64,000 nt of DNA from Sorghum bicolor (Eukaryota; Streptophyta; Magnoliopsida; Poales; Poaceae): assembly GCF_000003195.3 (NCBI RefSeq), contig NC_012878.2, forward strand, positions 20,834,131 to 20,898,130, read 5' to 3'. A program made the translations under genes and the position numbers. This document shows positions 43,206-54,783 of this stretch, one piece after another (position 1 is the first letter of the stretch; every line of letters begins with the position of its first letter). Below the pieces are notes generated by a model, which ran no database searches, was not told the origin of the DNA, and worked only from the letters and a program-made list of their open reading frames with translations.

Positions 43206-44730
43206 GGGAAATACTGAAGTTGAACGGCCAAATGACACTAAGACCAATGTCTCATTCCTTGGGTCAAGTGATGATGGTAACACATTCTTGCATTCTACAT
43301 GCCAAGTGCTCCACCAGTGCTTGATGGAGAAGCCTTGAATTATAACATTTATAGGGCCGTACTGGAAGCCCATCAGAATGGCTTCCTGACTCCTTTCATT
43401 GCCCTTACCCGTGGAAGGCATCATTGTCGGTTCTGTGGAGGGATATTTTGCAGGGCCTGCTCAAAAAGACGATCCCTGTTGCCTGCCAAGTTCCGTGAGC
43501 GGAATCCGCAAAGAGTCTGTGATGCCTGTTATGATAAGCTTGATCCATTGCAGAACTTATTGATTAATTCTGTCAGCAATGCCTCACAAACTGCAAAGCA
43601 TGATGTTATGGATTGGACTTGTGCAAGAGGGTGGTTAAATTTGCCCGTCGCATTAACCATGGAGCATGAGATTTACAAGGCAGCAAATACCTCGTCAAGT
43701 TATATCCAGGTTCATAAAAAAATCTTAATGCAGGTGGCAAGAATAAACCCTGAGAAGTCTATTCCCCATGCAGTGGAGCAAGTGGGCTTGCCATATTGAC
43801 AGTTGCAAAAGCTGGTGCTATTCTTACTTACAAACTTGGAACTGGCCTGGTAGTTGCTTGAAGATCTGATGGATCATGGTCTGCACCATCTGCTATAGTT
43901 TATGTTGGTTTTGGATGGGGAGCACATGTTTGTATGGTCAACTTCTAATTCTTCACTTCATAAATAGTAAATGGCACCACCTTCTGTTGTATTGCAAATG
44001 CAGTGTTGCGGTTTTTTATTTCCATGGCTCGTTGTGTGGTATTTTCTTAGGAACTACGCACCTCACTTGTTATTTGCTTATGAGAGGTTCAGTGTGGTAT
44101 ATTTTGGTTAAAACCCAGTGGTTTGAATGAAAAATTATGATCACATGAATTATGCAGACAATGATTCGTCACTCTGTTTGCTTCTTATAAGTTCTGTTTA
44201 GCGGTCACAAATGATATGATGTTCTTTAATTGATTATATAACTATTTTGCCTATGCCCTTCCGAATTTAGGGGAAGGAATGAACATGAATGAATCCACCT
44301 TGTCAGGCTAATTTAAATTTTGGTATTCAATCGTGACTTATTGTGCTGCCTGGGGTTCATTGAGAAACATGTGTCTGAAACTTGCTACTTTTTGTAGAAA
44401 ATGGTACAGCTCTGATATCTTATTTGGCTAGCCTCATGAGTTTTATGACAATACATTTTTATGCTGATTGCTCTTTTTTAGATAAATTCAGGTTCCATTT
44501 TATGTACTTGTCTTTGCACATACAAGTTAGTGGTGAGCTTATGGATTTCATCATAGTGCTTCGTGGCCCAGAAGCTGTCCAAACTTCCTGCAGTCGGATG
44601 CATTTTTCACTTGGAGCAGGTGTAAGTGCTGCAGCAGGACCTGTGGGCAGAGTACTAGAAGCGGACCTGAGAACTGGTGATAAAGAATCAGGAGTTTGCT
44701 ATACATATAGCTGCAGCAAAGGTAACTGTT
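43206..44730 (+). pseudogene. FYVE-SYLF (Ysc84-type) protein pseudogene
   Basis: ATG 43299 starts MPSAPPVLDGEALNYNIYR. The zinc-finger core reads GRHHCRFCGGIFCRACS and RVCDACYDKLDP, the R+HHCR signature and Cys pairs of a FYVE domain, which in family members binds PtdIns3P on endosomes. It continues DVMDWTCARGWLNLPV and the start of the SYLF lipid-binding domain (LAILTVAKAGAILTYKLG), with a later exon near 44521-44723 (GELMDFIIVLRGPEAVQT, HFSLGAGVSAAAGPVG, YTYSCSK then GTAACT donor). Defects: the first Cys pair is lost by deletion after VLEA, an intron-like 24 bp is retained near 43710, a frameshift lies near 43785, and TGA follows GLVVA. Introns are kept, so this is not a retrocopy. Confidence 0.8.
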
Positions 44731-45056
44731 GTCTTCGTAACCTTCAACCTTTTGATGTCATGTTCAAGCTACCACTGCTTTGGGCTTGTCACTATTGGAA
44801 AAACAAATAAATGTGCAATGACCATATAGTTTATCAAAAAATGTAGCCTACAAAAGCTTATTTACTTCTGCCAAATCATAAGTCTAATGCATCGTCGGAT
44901 TGAATATTTTATTTATTTAGATTGTAGCACATTTGTTAACATCTTTCCTGATTAAGCGCTAACATGGATATTCTTTTGACTTAATTCTCAACTTTTGAGA
45001 ATTAATCATTGGGAACATTTGTTTGGGTACATGTCCTTTAGGAAAAATGCTCCATC
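44731..45056. other. Spacer, nothing recognised
   Basis: The stretch is AT-rich; it could hold an intron or the decayed end of the SYLF gene. Confidence 0.3.
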
Positions 45057-45729
45057 ATGGACGAATCTATCTGCTCTGGTTATCCACAGCCAAAACTAAT
45101 TTCACTTTTTTCACTTACAACATGCGGTACTTATAATCTTTTTGTTCTAGACATGTCTAGAAGAGCTCTCTACATTCCTAAACCTGATTTTTACAAGATT
45201 CAACCACTAAAAATATATACAAACAAAATTCAAAAGGTTTCCACTGTCCTAAATGAAGTCATGAAAGTTTCATACCCTTGGTGGCGAGATGATTTAATCC
45301 TCTTTGACCATAGAGTTGCAGAAGTCGACCAATTTAAGTTAAATGGGTGAAACTATTCCTTCTTATATTCTACTATATAAATTTAATGCTTCCTCAGGGA
45401 CTTATCTGGTTATAATGTTTTACTTGCCATGCGTGCGTGGAATGGTAAAAGGATAGAAACATCCATTTGCAATAATGTGAGTATTATTCTTTGTAAATAA
45501 TAATTAATTTTTACCTTATATATTTGTTTAACTATAACTATATATGTGTATAAAAATCTGACAGGATAATTATGAAGTAAGGAAGCATATATTGCTATAC
45601 CTACTTACATATATGGGGAACAAAAATATAGTCAACATACCTAAAGGTGTAGAGATCACCTTGAACGCTATATTATTCTCACAAGCAAAAAACAATGAAT
45701 TGTTGCTTATTTTTTCTCTATCTGTGTGA
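45057..45729 (+). pseudogene. C-terminal exons of a Ulp1-protease-like gene
   Basis: Exons are 45057(or earlier)-45346, 45398-45476 and 45565-45729, with GT-AG introns of 51 and 88 bp and matching phases. The product has NLFVLDMSRRALYI, then SGYNVLLAMRAWNGKRIE and NYEVRKHILLYLLTY. This pattern resembles the C-terminal part of Ulp1-like proteins found in many copies in grass genomes, often carried by Mutator-like elements. The His-Trp that should start the catalytic motif is not seen. Assignment is by resemblance only. Confidence 0.45.
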
Positions 45730-47528
45730 AGTTAATAACGTTGTACTTGTTTCAAATTCAAATATAAGTAGATTGAGTTATGTGTTTTAATGTTAATTAT
45801 TATTATATTATTTGTGATGATATAGAATTTTATGTATAATTTGTTATGCGATGGGATATCTGTAGCAACGCTCGGTCACTCTAGGTCACTCTACTAGTAA
45901 TATCGCAAATCGCAAAAAGTCTAATGTGCAACCGGTCGCGCTCGGCGTCGAGCACGCGACACTAGGCCGTGATGGGCCGGCCCAGCAGATGCGCGCCCCT
46001 TGCCCAACTGGTTGCGGTCCCTTCCGTTTCCCGAGTCCGTCTCCCTTCCGTTTCCCGAGTCCGTTGCGATTCCTTTCAGCAGTGCCATTGCCGGGGGCGA
46101 CGGTCCTTGTCGAAACCGTCTCCCTGTTAGAACCCTAGCTTGCGCACACCAATCCGGCGAGCGGTGGTCCAGTCCGCTGCTTTTTCCTTCAGGCAGCCCA
46201 GTCGCTAGGGGCGATGGTTCCGCCTCCTTGCGGAACCCCATTCGACGGAACCCAATCCGGCGAGCGGTGATTGGTAGGTTGTTGCGTTGGTTGACTGAAC
46301 AAATGATTCGCTCACTCTACCGCACATCCAATCCTTTTTCTTCTGTCTGCATCTGATTTGACATGTTTTATTCGCTCCTGCAGCTGGCATCTGCGGCTTC
46401 TTCGGGGAGTTTGACGAGCGACTATGGGCCGGGGAGGAGCAGTAGGTCGTCCATCTAGCTCAGTACGTAGCAGGTCCTTGTTTCCTCCATCGGATCTGCT
46501 GTCCGCTGCAGTTCATTGAGTACTACTTTTATTTTTGTAGCAATTTACATTCTCTAGTTTTACTCAATTGCTAGATTTCTAAATTTCAATTATTTCATGC
46601 TACGACTATATTAAGTCGTGCATCTATCCATTAGTTAAAGATGTTTGTTAAACTAGCGGTGGCACTGACACTGGCACTGGCACTTGACAAGTCCAACCTG
46701 AGTAGTTTGATGCACTAGAGCTAGGTGATCAGCACGTAGCTAGTACTTGCACCACTGGCCGTGATCTATTGGCGATTGCATGACAGAAAGCTGACGATAT
46801 CATGCCATTGAGATAGTTCACTGCATATGTACACGGAAATAGTTTTGGGTTTGGACCCAAAACCTGCTCCTAGCCTAGCTAGCAGCCTAACTCCAACCGT
46901 ACCTGTACGTAGCACAACAACATGATTTGGATGGCTCAACAAAATGTCGCATTTCATATAGTCATACTGCTTTGCCCCACTAAGCTCACTCAGCTACTCC
47001 TTGACTACAGAATTTTAGTATTAACTTTTCATTATCAGGGAATCAATTTATTCGATGCCATGTTTATTTTATACTTATATATGTATATAATCATATGATA
47101 TACACATACGCTATTCTATTGTATTAAAGTGCATGCCTTAGCCCTCTCGTAGCCAAGTTATTTTTTGTAGCAATTTACATTATCTTTTTGTGTCAAGTTA
47201 CTTAATAATGAAAGTTCATTGAGTTTTCTTTGTTGTAGCAAGCTACTCAATTTGCTATTGACATCACAGCTTTGCTAGATTTGTAATTTCAATTATTTCA
47301 TGCTAGCATTATATGAGGTTGTGCATATATCCATTAGTTTAACCAAAGACATTGTTTTGCTGCAGTTTGTTGCACTTTGTTGGATTTCACATCGAGCAGT
47401 AGCAGCAGGGTTGGTCTGTGCTTCTTCCACCTGTTCACCAGGTATCCATTTGGATTCAATTCGTTATGCCTTGGTGTATATTTTGAATATTTTTTTAGCT
47501 TTCTAAGCATTATTTTCCTTGTTTTAGT
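45730..47528. other. Spacer and possible promoter/5' region of the following gene
   Basis: Bases 45900-46300 are GC-rich with the repeated phrase AATCCGGCGAGCGGTG (about 46150 and 46252); the rest is AT-rich. No protein is recognised. The GC-rich block followed by TTTTAG just before ATG 47529 could be a 5' UTR with an intron. Confidence 0.35.
46533..47350 (+). repeat. Diverged direct repeat pair (about 46533-46650 and 47160-47350)
   Basis: Both copies contain TTTGTAGCAATTTACATT, a TTTCAATTATTTCATGCTA block and a GTGCAT..ATCCATTAGTT block in the same order, about 630-700 bp apart. They look like an old local duplication. Confidence 0.55.
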
Positions 47529-47599
47529 ATGGGAAGAAAGCGTAAATCTGATGAGGTTGATGTCACTCCACCAAGGAGGTTCACAAGGGCTATTGTGAA

Positions 47600-48513
47600 A
47601 CATGGAATAGACGACGTCTCCTGAATGTACTAGATTGGGAGCATATGTTGATTTGTCTGCAAGCTCCGATGACGAAGAAGTGTTTAGCAAAGAAAAGAAG
47701 TAGGCAAAGGTAAGTAATGCAACAGAAACTTTTGCAGAAAAATATTATTAGTGATCTTGTTTGTAGTACCATCTCGCCAGTTGTACTTGACTGTGATAAA
47801 GTACAAACAATTTGCAGCATGAAAAGGTTGAAGCACCAGATACATCACTAAACATATATCTAGCTATATCAGAGTTCCAATTATAAAAGAGTGCCAACTT
47901 TTTTCAGAGTAGGTGTTTGATTGGTGTTTGAACTTTCCCAACTTGGATATGCTCAACCCTTAGTTTAGTTTTTAGTTTCTGTTTTTTCTTCCCATTGCAT
48001 GCATGTGTCAAGATGCCAATTATAAGATGCTTTTTTGGAAAGCTTCAGAAACGAATGTGCCATTGCCATGTCATGTCTTTAAAGATATGTTGTAGTGCTT
48101 CATGTTTTCTTTTTTCTATTGTGATCAAATATTATTCTTCATTTTCTTTTGGGATCAAATATTTGATGATCTTGCATTTACCATAGACTGACTCTATTAG
48201 TTTCTAGCAAAGACATGCTATTTAGTTTTTTTAATCCGTTTCCAATGTCTGATAATTGGTTTAGGTAATGCATAAGTTGCATATCTTTTGAACTGATACA
48301 GTGTGCGGCCTACACAAGTTTCATGCATTCTGTTTCAGTTTAAAGCAACGTTTAGATGATATGTAGCATGCTCAGCTCAAATGCATGCTAATAAATGCTT
48401 CGTATATTCATGTCATAGCAGAGACTATATATTCACTCGTATTCAATTTTTTTTCTAATCATTGCTTATCTAAAGATCATGCATTTGCCATAGACTGGTA
48501 TCTAATTTTGTAT
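47600..48513. other. AT-rich decayed intron-like sequence
   Basis: This lies between the first exon remnant and the copia insertion. An exon remnant with SSDDEEVFSKEKK sits near 47665-47700, followed by a GTAAGT donor. Nothing else is recognised. Confidence 0.35.
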
Positions 48514-48837
48514 TGATAGCAGTTGGTCATGTATCTAGTTTAGCAGGGCCTAAGTATTGCCCATTACAGTTTTTCTGTTTTCTTTACCTTGGTTGTTTGT
48601 GTGGCTGTAATAGTCTTGCTTGGGGGTCAAGAAGATAAGACCCTTGGTAGCCAAGTAATTAGGGCATCTACTTTAGAATATGCTTAGTCCTAGGGGTGGC
48701 TCTCAGCCTATAAGAGCTGGAGTTAGGACAAGGGTTTTCTGTAACCAAGACTTCCATTTTCCAATTCAATCAAAAGGCCATAGCAGGCAAACTGCCCTCT
48801 GGCTGTTACCCAGAAAATTGTCTTGTGTTCACCAACA
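48514..48837 (+). repeat. Copia 5' LTR
   Basis: It begins TGATAGCAGTTGG and ends CACCAACA. TATAAGAG at 48709 is a likely promoter box. The right LTR lacks 13 bp present here after 48720. Confidence 0.92.
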
Positions 48838-48839
48838 AT

Positions 48840-48851
48840 TGGTATCGGAGC
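48840..48851 (+). other. Copia primer binding site
   Basis: TGGTATCGGAGC lies two bases after the LTR and is nearly identical to the initiator-Met tRNA complement TGGTATCAGAGC. Confidence 0.8.
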
Positions 48852-48873
48852 CTGTTCTTGATCCTGGGAGAGA

Positions 48874-50130
48874 TGGCCAACCGCCGCCACAGTAGCCGCC
48901 GGACAGCGCGCGCAGCGTTTGGCAGCGGCAGAGGCCGCAGCCGCGCAGGCGCAGCAAGCCGCGGAGGCTGCAGCGGCCGCAGCCCGGCAGGCCGCTACCA
49001 CGGCCGCCGCTCTGCGTCGAGAGCTCTGGGATGAGCAGCCACTTGAGGACGAGGAGGAGCCGCGCGATCGCCGCCGCCCGCCTCGGGGGAGCCCGGAGCA
49101 GATGCGCAGGCAATCGCGGTCGCGGACGTGGCGGCAGGGGCCGCTCGCCGGTGATCCAGGCCGTGTACAAGGACTCCGGGGGCTCCACCACATGGCCGAT
49201 GCTGTCCAAGACCAACTACCACGAGTGGGTGTCGATCATGAAGCTGAAGCTTCAAGCTCGCCAGCTTTGGGACGCGATCGAGTATAGCGATCTTCCCTAC
49301 CATGAAGACCGCCGCACTGTCGAAGCGCTCATCGCCGCCGTCCCTCAGGAGGCATGGGACTCCCTCGCCACTGCACGCATCAGAGGGGAACGAGCTCGAC
49401 GCACCGCTCTGCAACGCCTGCACCGCGAGTGCGAGTTGCTGTCCTTCCGCCCAGGTGAGCAGGCTGAGGATTTTACTCTGCGCCTGATTGCCCTGAAGCA
49501 GCAGCTCGCCCTCCATGGCGACACGGACATCAACGAGGAGCGCGCGGTGGAGAAGCTCCTACGTGCTGCACCGGCCAAGTACGCGCAGCTCTGCATCGCC
49601 ATCGAGACCCTCCTCGACTTTCAAGATCTCACCATCGAGGAGGTGTCGGGTCGATTGAAGGCGGTGGGCGATCTGTAGGAGGTCCCGGGGGAGCCCCTCA
49701 TCATCGTCGGCAAGCTGATGCTCTCGAAAGAGCAGTGGCACGCCCGGCAGAAGGAGAAGAAGAAGGGCGTCTAGGACTCTGCTTCGGCCAGTGGCAAGGA
49801 GCCGCGGCGTCGTCCCCGTGGCGGAAAGAAGCAGAGGGCCAAGAACGAGCGCTGCGAAGACGACGGTGAGCGCAAGGCCAACCGCGACGACATCTGCCTG
49901 AACTGCAAGCGGCCGGGTAACTGGGCACGTGACTGCCGTGATCCTCCGCGACAAGGCGGTGGCGACGGAAGAGATCGTGGCGGCCAGCAGCAGGGAGGCC
50001 GCGGCGGTGGCGGCGGAAGAGATCGAGGCGCAGCACGTCGCCGAGGCGGATTCGGATGACGGCGCACTCTTCTTCGCCCACGGCGTGATACAACTAGAGG
50101 AGAAGTCGCCTGAAGTCCTCTGCACCAAGG
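48874..50130 (+). pseudogene. Copia gag
   Basis: ATG 48874 follows the leader; an Ala-rich N-terminus shifts frame, then the core runs 49031-49678 (WPMLSKTNYHEWVSIMKLKL, EAWDSLATARIRGE, LRAAPAKYAQLCIAIETLL). In-frame TAG codons at 49676 and 49771 follow. The zinc knuckle reads CLNCKRPGNWARDC, where the His of CX2CX4HX4C is Asn, so RNA binding would be impaired. Gag forms the particle. Confidence 0.82.
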
Positions 50131-50199
50131 CCGCCGCGTTCCTAGACTTCGCTGAGCCGCGCGCATGCGTCTTCCATGGTGACGCCAGCGACGAGGTCA

Positions 50200-50520
50200 A
50201 GCTCGACGGTTGGTACCTCGACAGCGGTGCCACCCACCACATGTCCGGGCGTCGTGAGATCTTCGAGCTCGACACGACCGTCCGTGGCACGGTGAAGTTC
50301 AGCGATGCATCACGCATGGAGATCCAGGGCGTGGGCTCGGTCGTGTTCCAGGCGAAGAATGGCGAGTACCGCGTTCTCCACGGCGTCTACTTCATCCCGG
50401 CGCTTCGCAACTCCATCATGTCCCTGGGTCAGCTCGATGAAGCGGGCTCGAAGGTGGAGATCGAGCACGGCGTCTTGCGTATCTGGGATGAGTGCAAGCG
50501 CCTCCTCGCCAAGGTAAAAA
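50200..50520 (+). pseudogene. Copia protease
   Basis: The active site WYLDSGATHHMSG is intact, followed by FIPALRNSIMSLGQL, a typical copia protease end. The frame is broken near 50517 before the GAG-pre-integrase segment. It would cleave the polyprotein. Confidence 0.85.
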
Positions 50521-51340
50521 GCGCGGCAGCAACCGCCTTTACATTCTTCATCTCGACGCCGTGCAACCTATTTGTCTTGCTGCGTGGAAGGACGACGATG
50601 CCTGCTGCTGGCACGAGAGGCTTGGACATCTGCACTTCGACGCTCTCCATCGGCTCGGGAAGGAGGAGATGGCCTGAGGCATTCCGGTGATCGAGCACGC
50701 GGCACAAGTCTGCGACACCTGCGTCACCACCAAGATGCGCCGCCAGTCGTTCCCACAGAAGGGTTCGTACCGCGCCGTGCAGCCGTTGGAGCTCGTCCAC
50801 GGCGACCTGTGCGGACCCATCACACCGGTGACTCCAGGAGGCCGGCGCTACTTCCTCCTCATGGTGGACGATGCCACGCGCTTCATGTTTGTGGCGCTGC
50901 TCGCAACCAAGGACGAGGCGGCACAGGCGGTGAAGAAGATCATGGCTTGGGCTGAGGAGACCGACCGCGAACTCAAGGTGCTGCGGACCGACAATGGTGG
51001 AGAGTTCACCTGCTCCGAGCTCACCGAGTACTTCGCCATGGAGGGAGTCAAGCGTCACTTCTCCGCGCCGCATTCGCCGCAGCAGAATGGCATTGTGGAA
51101 TGGCGGAACCAAACTGTGGTGGCCACGGCGCGGGCTCTGCTCAAGCAGCGCGGCATGCCGGCTCGGTTTTTGGGGGAGGCAGTGGTGACCGCAGTTCATC
51201 TGCTGAACCGCTCGCCCACCAAGTCATTACAGGGCATGACACCCTACGAGGCCTGGCATGGGCGCGCGCCGTCCGTGGCGCACCTGCGCGTCTTCGGCTG
51301 CGTTGCCTCCACGCACGACTTGGTGCAGCTGCACAAAGTC
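50521..51340 (+). pseudogene. Copia integrase
   Basis: The zinc region is WHERLGHLHFDALHRL...CDTCVTTK, with a TGA at about 50677 between His and Cys pairs. The core has VHGDLCGPITPV (D), LRTDNGGEFTCSE (D) and NGIVEWRNQTVV (E), then NRSPTKSLQGMTPYEAWHG and HLRVFGC. The catalytic triad is complete in one frame from about 50687 to about 51310, where the frame shifts. Confidence 0.87.
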
Positions 51341-51857
51341 ACAAACTCGACGACCGTGGCGTCCCTGGCATCTTCATCGGCTACGCTGAGGGCGCCAAGG
51401 CCTATCGGGTGTATGATCCGGAGTCTAGGCGCGTCAAGACTTCCCGCGATGTCATCTTCGACGAAGGGCGCGGGTGGAACTGGACGACGCCGGCGGCCGG
51501 TTCTTCTGCAACGGCATCAATCGACTTCGACATCGAGTGGCCCGCCGAAGCATAGGAGGCACCTGCGTCAGTGCCAACCTCACCGAGCCCACCTCGGGCG
51601 CTGTCTTTTGCTCCGGGGGATCACGACAGAGACGGCGCAAATAGACCGAAGACTCTTGTTGCTGGCTTTGCTCCACCAGCTGCGGCAGTTGAGATCGGTG
51701 ACCCGGTGGAGTTCGCCTCGCCGCTAGAGGGAGATGAGGACCGGGTTGATGCCTGACATGGTGACGAGCCCCTACGCTATCGCACGGTGGCCAACATCAT
51801 CGGCAACACTTCTACGCCGCCACCGCCACCGCGTCTTTGATGAGGTCCATCTGACTC
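51341..51857 (+). pseudogene. Copia integrase-RT linker
   Basis: Pieces such as GIFIGYAEGAKAYRVYDPES and KTSRDVIFDEGRGWNW are seen in shifted frames, the normal C-terminal integrase and linker sequence. TAG at 51553-51555 and other stops follow. Confidence 0.7.
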
Positions 51858-53010
51858 ATGCTGGTGACTCATGCGGGAGAACTGGCAAGCTTCGACCAGG
51901 CGAAGGATGATCTTGCCTGGCGCACGACCATGGAGCAGGAGCTCAAGTCCGTGCAGAACCGCACCTGGGAGCTGGCGACGCTCCCGGCTGGCCACCGGCC
52001 CAACACCCTTAAATGGGTGTTCAAGCTCAAGAAGGATGAGCGGGGCGCGGTGATCAAGCACAAGGCGCGTCTGGTGGCGCGCGGGTTCGTCCAGCAAGAG
52101 GGGATCGACTACGATGATTCCTTTGCGCCAGTGGCGCGCATGGAGTCGGTCAGGGTTCTCCTCGCGTTGGCAGCTCAGGAGGGATGGCCTGTCCACCACA
52201 TGGACGTGAAGTCCGCCTTCCTCAACGGCGACCTCAAGGAGGAAGTCTACGTTCGGCAGCCGCGGGGATTCGCCATCGCCGGGGAAGAAGACAAGGTGTA
52301 CCGCCTGCACAAGGCTTTGTACGGTCTGCGCCAGGCGCCTCGGGCTTGGAACGAGAAGCTGGACGCAACACTCAAGGAGATGGGATTCCAGCAGAGCTCT
52401 CACGAGGCTACCATGTACCGGCGGAGCAGCGGGCGGGCAATCCTGCTCGTTGGCGTCTATGTCGACGACCTGATCATCACCGGCACCGACGAGAAGGAAG
52501 TGGCGGCGTTCAAGGCTCAGATGATGAAGGCAATTGAGATGAGCGACCTCGGGCTGCTGAGCTTCTACATCGGTGTCGAAGTCCGCCAGTCAGCTTCTGG
52601 AGTCAATCTCCGGCAAACACACTACGCCGAGAGGATAATGGAGCTTGGAGGCATGGAGGGCTGCAATCCTGCAGCAACTCGCATGGAAGAAAGACTGAAG
52701 CTCAGCCGTTTCAGCACTGCCGAAGCAGTGGATCCTACCCACTACCGGCGGTTGATTGGCAGTCTGCGCTATCAGGTTCACACCAGGCCAGACATTGCCT
52801 TCACCGTCTGCTTCGTCAGCAGATTCATGGAGAAGCCCACCATGGAGCACCTCGCAGCTGTGAAGCGCATCCTGAGGTATCTCGCCGGGACGCTGGACTA
52901 CAGGTTGCAGTTCACCAGAGACCCCGACAGCGCTCGCTTCGTCGGCTACTGCGACAGTGACCTTGGTGGTGACATTGATACAAGCAAGAGCACCACTGGA
53001 GTTCTCTTCT
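51858..53010 (+). pseudogene. Copia reverse transcriptase
   Basis: The open frame carries TLKWVFKLKKDERGAVIKHK, DYDDSFAPVARMESVR, HHMDVKSAFLNGDLKEEVY, LHKALYGLRQAPRAWNEKL and the active site LVGVYVDDLIITG, then RHYRRLIGSLRYQ-type connection (here DPTHYRRLIGSLRYQVH). The frame breaks near 53010 inside RNase H. RT itself looks complete. Confidence 0.9.
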
Positions 53011-53217
53011 TGGTCAGTGTCTGGTGTCCTGGCAGTCCATCAAGCAGAAAGTAGTGGCACTCTCCAGTTGTGAGGCAGAGTATGTGGCTGCTACTACTGC
53101 TGCTACACAAGCCATGTGGCTGTCAAGATTGCTGGCTGAGCTACTTGGAAGACCTGTAGACATTGTTGAGCTGAAGGTCGACAGCAAGTCTGCACTGGCT
53201 TTAGCAAAGAACCCTGT

Positions 53218-54253
53218 TGTGGGTGTTTTCCCCCACGGGTGTCACACCAACGAGTAAATTTGTATGCGTGCTCCCTTTCCCAGATGGTGATGCAAGAAGA
53301 CACAAAGATTTATCCTGGTTCGGGCAAGAGAAGGCTCTACGTCCAGCGGGGGAGGGAAGTCTGTATTATCTTGCACCTAAGTGCTTGTACAGGGGTGAAT
53401 ACAAGCGTGGTATGAAGTATGGGAGTTCTACCGCGTATGGGTGTAGTGTTGTCCCCTGTTCTATTCCTGAGTCCCTCCTTTTATAGCACCAAGGAGAGAC
53501 CTAGGGTACACGTGTAGGTGTCAGGTCAGGGGTCGATAGCAGCATGGAGCGCTGACCTACTCGAGGCTTCCGTACCGGCATAGTCTCGAGCCGTCCTGTC
53601 TTGGTAGCCTGATGATGATTACGCGTGCCCCTGTATCCCGCTCTGCGCGCCGTCTTGGGCTGGTTCACCGGTCGCACGCTTGTACGATATGGTGGCAGAT
53701 CTGGCGGAGTGGTTGCGGTGTTGTCAGTCGACGCCCAACTTGTCTCCAGGATGGATCCCTGTCGGTCGAGGGTCAGACGCCGTGTAGTGCTCTGATATCC
53801 GGAGCGTTGACCTTGGATGTCTCGAGGGGGTCCTGATTAGATGCTCCATCCCTGTTTCCTGCATCCTGAGACGCCCTGGGTCGTTTGGTGGGGAAGGCTG
53901 CAAAAAGAATGACGGGACGGGTGCCTGTTCCCTATCACGCTTCCCGTGACCAGCGCGTTAGGTGGGAAAGTGGCAGGCGTATTTAATGCCTCGGCTCGCG
54001 TGCGCGCGTCAGGCGGCGGGCAGTACCCTTGCGCTCGACGCTTCCAGATTCGCACGAGCCTGTTTCCGTATTCGACGGTAGCTGGCGCTCGACCCCTGAT
54101 CGATTCGCTCGACGTCATTTCCGTCTTCGAGGTTGCGGTCGTCGATGGCTGCGCATATGTATGATCAGAGCGTCGAGTTGAGGGCCTCGACCTGCGTACG
54201 GATAATCTTGTTATGTGCATCGGTGAGGGTACCCCTTATTGATACCCTCGACA
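53218..54253. mobile_element. Solo LTR of the element II family (1036 bp)
   Basis: It starts TGTGGGTGTTTTCC and ends CCCTCGACA, aligned full-length with 2336-3369. It is flanked by CCTGT at 53213-53217 and 54254-54258. No internal element sequence is present, so it arose by LTR-LTR recombination after insertion. It is clearly more diverged from the two element II LTRs than they are from each other, and so belongs to an older copy. Confidence 0.93.
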
Positions 54254-54460
54254 CCTGTCTTCCATGAGCGCAGCAAACATATCAAAATCAAGTATCATTT
54301 CATCCGAAGCTGTTTGGAGGATGGCAGCATTAAGGCAGAACACATTTCAACAGGTGATCAGCTGGCTGACATTCTCACCAAGGCACTGGGCAAGACCAAG
54401 TTTGAAGAGCTCAGGGGAAGGATCGTTCTGGAGGCAATCTCAGCAAAGGGGAACAAGACC

Positions 54461-54472
54461 AAGGGGGAGAAT
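54461..54472 (+). other. Copia polypurine tract
   Basis: AAGGGGGAGAAT lies directly before the right LTR start TGATAGCAG. Confidence 0.75.
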
Positions 54473-54783
54473 TGATAGCAGTTGGTCATGTATCTAGTTT
54501 AGCAGGGCCTAAGTATTGCCCGTTGCAGTTTTTCTGTTTTCTTTACCTTGGTTGTTTATGTGGCTGTAATAAGCTTGCTTGGGGGTCAAGAAGATAAGAC
54601 CCTTGGCAGCCAAGTAATCATGGCATCTACTTTAGAATATGCTTAGTCCTAGGGGTGGCTCTCAGCCTATAAGAGCTGGGTTTTCTGTAACCAAGACTTC
54701 CATTTTCCACTTCAATCAAAAGGCCATAGCAGGCGAACTGCCCTCTGGCTGTTACCCAGAAAATTGTCTTGTGTTCACCAACA
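54473..54783 (+). repeat. Copia 3' LTR
   Basis: This is the partner of 48514-48837, with about 11 substitutions and a 13-bp deletion by eye. It is followed by TGTAT. Confidence 0.92.

Larger units (their letters stand above)
52911..54475 (+). pseudogene. Copia RNase H, split by a solo LTR
   Basis: The start VGYCDSDLGGDIDTSKSTTG is in the RT frame. After a shift, VALSSCEAEYVAATTAATQA and VDSKSALALAKNPV follow up to 53217. After the solo LTR it resumes FHERSKHIKIKYHFIRSCLE and STGDQLADILTKALGKTKFE to 54475. Removing the LTR and one CCTGT restores the reading exactly at NPVFHERSKH. Confidence 0.9.
48514..54783 (+). mobile_element. Ty1/copia retrotransposon with nested solo LTR
   Basis: LTRs are 48514-48837 and 54473-54783, with target duplication TGTAT at 48509-48513 and 54784-54788. 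Gene order gag, protease, integrase, RT, RNase H is the copia order. The primer site matches initiator-Met tRNA and a polypurine tract precedes the right LTR. A 1036-bp solo LTR of the element II family (53218-54253) interrupts RNase H. Frameshifts and stops in gag, protease and integrase make it non-autonomous now. By eye the LTRs differ at about 3-4% of sites plus a 13-bp deletion. Confidence 0.93.
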
